NCBI RefSeq assembly: GCF_022539665.2
Contig: NW_026712511.1
Span: 1 to 64,000 of the forward strand
DNA length: 64,000 bases
Direction: 5' to 3'
Source: Daphnia carinata
Lineage: Eukaryota; Arthropoda; Branchiopoda; Diplostraca; Daphniidae
Shown: positions 63,999 to 64,000 of the stretch, piece by piece
Numbering within the stretch: the stretch's first letter is position 1
Layout of the letters: every line of letters begins with the position of its first letter
Position numbers and translations under genes: made by a program
The notes under the pieces: generated by a model
Databases searched by the model: none
What the model saw: the letters and a program-made list of their open reading frames with translations, nothing else
What the model was told of the DNA's origin: nothing

Positions 63999-64000
63999 TG

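Larger units (their letters stand above)
56073..64000 (-). mobile_element. Gypsy-4: env-containing Ty3/gypsy element, incomplete at window edge
   Basis: Minus-strand element with its 3' LTR at 56073-56457. Env, pol and part of gag are inside the window; the 5' LTR lies beyond 64000. It interrupts the array unit within the AACAATATTTTGC spacer. The reading frames are nearly intact. It is only distantly related to gypsy-1, -2 and -3: different LTR, different env, gag-pol in a single frame. Confidence 0.93.

Overview
The window is eukaryotic and almost entirely mobile DNA. Short GT-AG introns (about 55-70 nt), tRNA genes with intragenic A and B boxes, Ty3/gypsy LTR retroelements with env genes, and Mutator-like (MULE) DNA transposons all fit an arthropod. 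A small crustacean such as Daphnia is my best guess, but no diagnostic single-copy host gene is present to prove it.

Layout: 1-2760 is AT-rich DNA with decayed exon-like pieces and one small MITE. 2761-4815 is one end of a MULE (called MULE-C here). 4816-24830 is a Ty3/gypsy element (gypsy-1, plus strand). It has a 5' LTR, an overprinted leader ORF, gag, pol, two small accessory genes and a truncated env. Its integrase is split at 11415/19378 by an 8-kb MULE (MULE-A) that has a perfect 9-bp target duplication and an apparently intact 11-exon transposase gene. 24832-27070 ends in a second, inverted MULE-C terminus. 27071-33198 is a decayed relative of gypsy-1 on the minus strand (gypsy-2). 33199-56072 is a tandem tRNA-Ala array with an 836-838 bp dimeric unit carrying Ala(TGC) and Ala(CGC). 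It is interrupted by a 1.2-kb fold-back MULE (MULE-B, 33244-34433) and by an 11-kb element, gypsy-3 (34923-46092). 56073-64000 is a fourth, different gypsy element (gypsy-4, minus strand) inserted into the array; it runs off the right edge.

The most interesting system is shared by gypsy-1, -2 and -3. All three carry an ORF of about 310-340 codons overprinted in the +1 frame on the gag leader, with an arginine-rich C-terminus. Gypsy-1 and gypsy-3 also carry, between pol and env, two tandem accessory genes related to each other by a conserved WxxAVxxLKxILDLDP-type core. Each accessory gene has its own TATATAA box 64-107 bp upstream of the ATG. This is a complex, retrovirus-like layout (regulatory ORFs, possible internal promoters, env reached through a 3' splice site) in a gypsy lineage. 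Gypsy-4 differs: its env resembles the errantivirus/baculovirus F type, and between env and the 3' LTR it holds an oppositely oriented gene with its own intron and polyadenylation signal.

The MULEs form three families. They share a GGAGAAA..AGG core iterated at their ends but differ in the following bases (ACC, ACTG or CCC). MULE-A and MULE-C both carry decayed fragments resembling the host ribosome-biogenesis protein SURF6, with the same intron position, which suggests capture of host genomic DNA.
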